Shown piece by piece: positions 4,836-6,846 of a stretch of 6,846 bases of DNA. Positions within the stretch are counted from its first letter, which is position 1. Each line of letters opens with the position of its first letter. Source of the DNA: Alphaproteobacteria bacterium (lineage in GTDB: Bacteria > Pseudomonadota > Alphaproteobacteria > CAAHEQ01 > UBA3637). Location of the stretch: assembly GCA_017555325.1 (NCBI GenBank), contig JAFZGR010000008.1, positions 1 to 6,846 on the forward strand, in the 5' to 3' direction. Under the pieces are notes generated by a model, which saw only the letters and a list, made by a program, of their open reading frames with translations, made no database searches and was not told the origin of the DNA. The translations under genes and the position numbers were made by a program.

Positions 4836-5705
4836 ATGTTTTGTTGCCAAAAACAGTTTTTGCATCATATAATTTTAGTTGGATGTATTTGTATTATGCC
4901 AACTTTTGTAATGGCTAATGCGATTACGTTTGACCCTTTGGGAACGGCAAATAATATTGCTCAAGCCTGTGTGGAATATGCAGAAGCAGGAAATAAACAA
5001 CTAACGCAGTTGACAGTTACAAAACAGGCATATATAGAGGGTGTTGTGTCAAATGTAGATGAGTGGAAGGCCGGGGCAAACGAATGGATTACGGAAAAAT
5101 ATGAAGCGGGAAAAGAGTTTTATGAGGAAAAAACGCAGGCGGCAGATTCTTGGATGGAGGATAAATATAATGCCGCATCTTCATATGTATCTGATGCGTT
5201 TTCATCTGACGGAGAACAGCCAGGGGAGGGTTTTTCATTGTCTGAAACGGTCTCTTCTGCTAAAGAAGCTATTTCCGAATACGGAGAAAAAATGAAACCA
5301 GCGGTAACATTGGCTAGAAATGTAACAAATCCTGCAAAAATCACGCAAGCCTTATTTTTAGGGGGTACGGATCCGGATAAAATGACTTCTTATACAGCGG
5401 CAACTGTTCGTTCTAATGTGAAAGAATTTATTAGAGAAGCAACTAAAACAACATTGGTTGATGCAACACAGGTTATAAATGGAACTCTGCAATATGATGT
5501 TGTACAAAAATCATCTTCTAAAGCAGCCAAAAAATCTACGACGGTTATGGAAGATATTAAAAATGTAACGGAGTCAAATTTGTCTATGAATGTAATGACA
5601 AACATATTATTGTCATTGGATATTACAGATTTATCTATTCAAAGTGCTTTGATTTATGAGGATATAAATAATTTAAAAAACAGTTTGGTAAAATCATTAG
5701 ATTAA
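4836..5705 (+). CDS. Exported protein, first gene of a VirB5/TrbJ-like cluster
   Basis: The 289-aa product begins with a Sec signal peptide: residues Q5-K6 and H10-H11, a hydrophobic core at 12-25, and cleavage expected after A27-N28-A29 (or after Ala27). The mature N-terminus, I-T-F-D-P-L-G, leads into a helix with K-Q-L-T-Q-L, a pattern similar to the mature start of the next gene product and to VirB5/TrbJ proteins of type IV secretion systems. Residues about 75-126 form a charged, aromatic segment with Trp77, Trp84 and Trp106 and a 22-residue near-repeat. A Ser/Gly/Glu-rich linker (about 120-138) follows, then a mainly helical C-terminal half with no transmembrane segment. The protein should be periplasmic or surface-exposed. 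It is 13 nt upstream of the next gene and clearly in the same operon. The VirB5-like label is inference from the N-terminus and context; the repeat-bearing middle is not typical. Confidence 0.85.
   Translation: MFCCQKQFLHHIILVGCICIMPTFVMANAITFDPLGTANNIAQACVEYAEAGNKQLTQLTVTKQAYIEGVVSNVDEWKAGANEWITEKYEAGKEFYEEKTQAADSWMEDKYNAASSYVSDAFSSDGEQPGEGFSLSETVSSAKEAISEYGEKMKPAVTLARNVTNPAKITQALFLGGTDPDKMTSYTAATVRSNVKEFIREATKTTLVDATQVINGTLQYDVVQKSSSKAAKKSTTVMEDIKNVTESNLSMNVMTNILLSLDITDLSIQSALIYEDINNLKNSLVKSLD
5082..5213 (+). repeat. Two imperfect 22-residue protein repeats inside the first exported protein
   Basis: Residues 83-104 and 105-126 align without gaps. Both have Trp at unit position 2, an acidic-Lys-Tyr triplet at positions 6-8 (E-K-Y, D-K-Y), Ala at position 9 or 10, and an aromatic at position 13 or 14 followed by acidic residues. 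Twenty-two is twice eleven, a period typical of amphipathic helices lying on surfaces or membranes. The DNA copies are diverged, so this is an old repeat rather than a recent duplication. Confidence 0.45.
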
Positions 5706-5718
5706 TAAAGGAGCCGAT

Positions 5719-6561
5719 ATGAAAAAATATTTTATGATAACCATTTTGTTTTCGGTGCTGTGTGTGGAGGCTCCGGTATATGGGCAGGTTCCGATTATGG
5801 ATCCGCATGCCCTTGTAAAGGAAGCTCAAAATTTAGCAAATACAACCGAGCAGCTTAATTCTGAAATAAAAAAAATGCAAGTATCAATACTATCATTAAC
5901 TGATTTGGGGAGCTTGTTGGATCGGCTTCTAACAATAGATTTTTTATTTCCTAAAACAAAAAAAGCAACCTTGGATATTACAAAGCCGTTTAATGAAAAT
6001 GAAGATGTTAATCCGACAGCTCAGTTCCTGCCGACAGGGAAAGATGGAGAGTCTAATAAGTTTCCAAATCGGGCGGCTGTTGCAGAAGTTGTAGATGAAA
6101 AATTTAATACATCAAAAGGGGGCGGAACAGCTTCCGATGCGGTAGATATGATAAAAAATGTTGCAACATCTGCGACGGGACTTGGTGGTGTAAAAGGGAC
6201 TGATATTCAGAAAAAACGAGTTCAGTTACCCGAAACAAAGCAAGCGTTTGGTCGATATACTTTGGCTGTATCATTGGTTCATAGAACTTTGGCTTACCGA
6301 ACATTGGCGGATGCAAAAAAAGATGTACAGAATGATTTGAATCAATCAGCAGATATTCGTAGTTCGCATTCTACAAAGGTAAATGCAACTGGGACAATGG
6401 CTGAAACGTATAATCGTTTATTGCTGTCACAGGCAGCCGGTAATGCTTTAATGGCACTTAAAGCAATGGATCAGGAAGAAGGCAGAATGTCTTTGGGATT
6501 AGACGGGTTAGATATCAGCTCTGGTGTATTGGATGAAGTTAAAGGAAAATTAGGCTTGTAG
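5719..6561 (+). CDS. VirB5/TrbJ-like type IV secretion or conjugation protein
   Basis: The 280-aa product has a Sec signal peptide: K2-K3, a hydrophobic core at 5-16, and cleavage expected after V20-Y21-G22. The mature chain starts Q-V-P-I-M-D-P-H and continues into a predicted coiled helix (about 30-58, with T-E-Q-L-N-S-E-I-K-K-M). This resembles the start of VirB5 and TrbJ proteins (typically V/I-P-V-x-D-P followed by a Gln-rich helix). In known systems these are minor, tip-located pilus subunits or mating-pair stabilising proteins in the periplasm. A low-complexity middle (about 85-165, Gly/Lys/Asn-rich, with a GGG at 134-136) is followed by a long helical part (about 170-255) ending in L-L-L-S-Q-A-A-G-N-A-L-M-A-L, similar to the C-terminal helix of TrbJ. 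The ATG at 5719 follows AAGGAG with a 5-nt gap. Assignment is by pattern, not by search. Confidence 0.85.
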   Translation: MKKYFMITILFSVLCVEAPVYGQVPIMDPHALVKEAQNLANTTEQLNSEIKKMQVSILSLTDLGSLLDRLLTIDFLFPKTKKATLDITKPFNENEDVNPTAQFLPTGKDGESNKFPNRAAVAEVVDEKFNTSKGGGTASDAVDMIKNVATSATGLGGVKGTDIQKKRVQLPETKQAFGRYTLAVSLVHRTLAYRTLADAKKDVQNDLNQSADIRSSHSTKVNATGTMAETYNRLLLSQAAGNALMALKAMDQEEGRMSLGLDGLDISSGVLDEVKGKLGL

Positions 6562-6574
6562 GAAGGAGAAAATA

Positions 6575-6846
6575 ATGAGAAAGATATTTTATATTTTTAT
6601 TAGTTCGGTCGCATTAATGATTTCTTCTTCTGCGAAAGCAATGTTTCCGGTAACGGAGTGGATTGCTTATGTTGATAAAATACTTCAAGGTGTTACGGAT
6701 CAATTAGCCAAAGCAGACTTTGATAATATGTTAGGGAATAATGAAGCTCAACAGAAAGCACAAAATCCGAATGCACAAAAAAAAGTTGTAACGGAAAATT
6801 CAAGTGCTTTGCCAATTAGTGAGTTCCCTCCTTATGCAGATGCATC
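6575..6846 (+). CDS. Third exported protein of the cluster, cut by the right edge
   Basis: The ATG at 6575 follows AAGGAG (6563-6568) with a 6-nt gap; the SD region overlaps the stop of the upstream gene's frame (TAG 6559-6561), so the genes are cotranscribed and possibly coupled. Ninety codons plus two bases are visible, all open. Residues 1-22 form a Sec signal peptide (R2-K3, a hydrophobic core at 4-16, S-S-A20-K-A22 cleavage). The mature start is M-F-P-V-T-E-W-I-A-Y-V, leading into a helix with V-T-D-Q-L-A-K. The F-P-V-T-E/D start again recalls VirB5/TrbJ-type proteins. After about residue 50 the sequence becomes Asn/Gln/Lys-rich and probably disordered. The stop codon and most of the protein may lie outside the window, so function cannot be judged further. 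Confidence 0.85.
   Translation, partial: MRKIFYIFISSVALMISSSAKAMFPVTEWIAYVDKILQGVTDQLAKADFDNMLGNNEAQQKAQNPNAQKKVVTENSSALPISEFPPYADA

Noticed and set aside
5120..5829. Minus-strand open frames opposite the exported-protein genes (5120-5344, 5390-5605, 5635-5829)
   Set aside because: They are antisense to clearly coding, signal-peptide-bearing genes and their translations resemble no known family.
1..6846. CRISPR array, insertion sequence or integrase
   Set aside because: No regularly spaced direct repeats, no terminal inverted repeats flanking a transposase, and no recombinase-like product in any frame.

Overview
The window is AT-rich bacterial DNA with strong Shine-Dalgarno sites, mostly short intergenic gaps, and promoter-like elements whose -35 box begins TTG, usually after a C. 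Protein character (ribosome recycling factor of proteobacterial type, small OM-type lipoprotein, VirB5/TrbJ-like exported proteins) points to a Gram-negative, most likely a low-GC alphaproteobacterium of the host-associated or gut type. That placement is inference; no rRNA or other decisive marker is present.

Left edge (1-350): a minus-strand tRNA-Ser(GGA) with encoded CCA, a good promoter upstream of it and a textbook Rho-independent terminator after it. Beyond the terminator lie the first five codons of a probable minus-strand gene that leaves the window. Middle (385-3765, plus strand): an HSL-type alpha/beta hydrolase whose nucleophilic serine is replaced by glycine; a 129-aa lipoprotein that overlaps it by 4 bp; frr (ribosome recycling factor); and, 3 nt after frr, a two-helix membrane protein with an HELKH metallopeptidase-like motif. 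Then, on the minus strand (3854-4450), a complete 3-methyladenine/alkyladenine DNA glycosylase with its own well-formed promoter.

Right part (4451-6846): a gene-free AT-rich stretch of about 385 bp with candidate promoters and one perfect DnaA-box 9-mer, followed by a tight plus-strand operon of at least three genes, each starting with a Sec signal peptide. The second looks like a VirB5/TrbJ-type type IV secretion component, and the first and third share features of the mature N-terminus. The third runs off the right edge. This looks like the start of a larger conjugation or type IV secretion locus.

The observations most worth following are the nucleophile-less hydrolase coupled to a lipoprotein, the putative membrane metallopeptidase coupled to frr, and the run of three different exported VirB5-like proteins.
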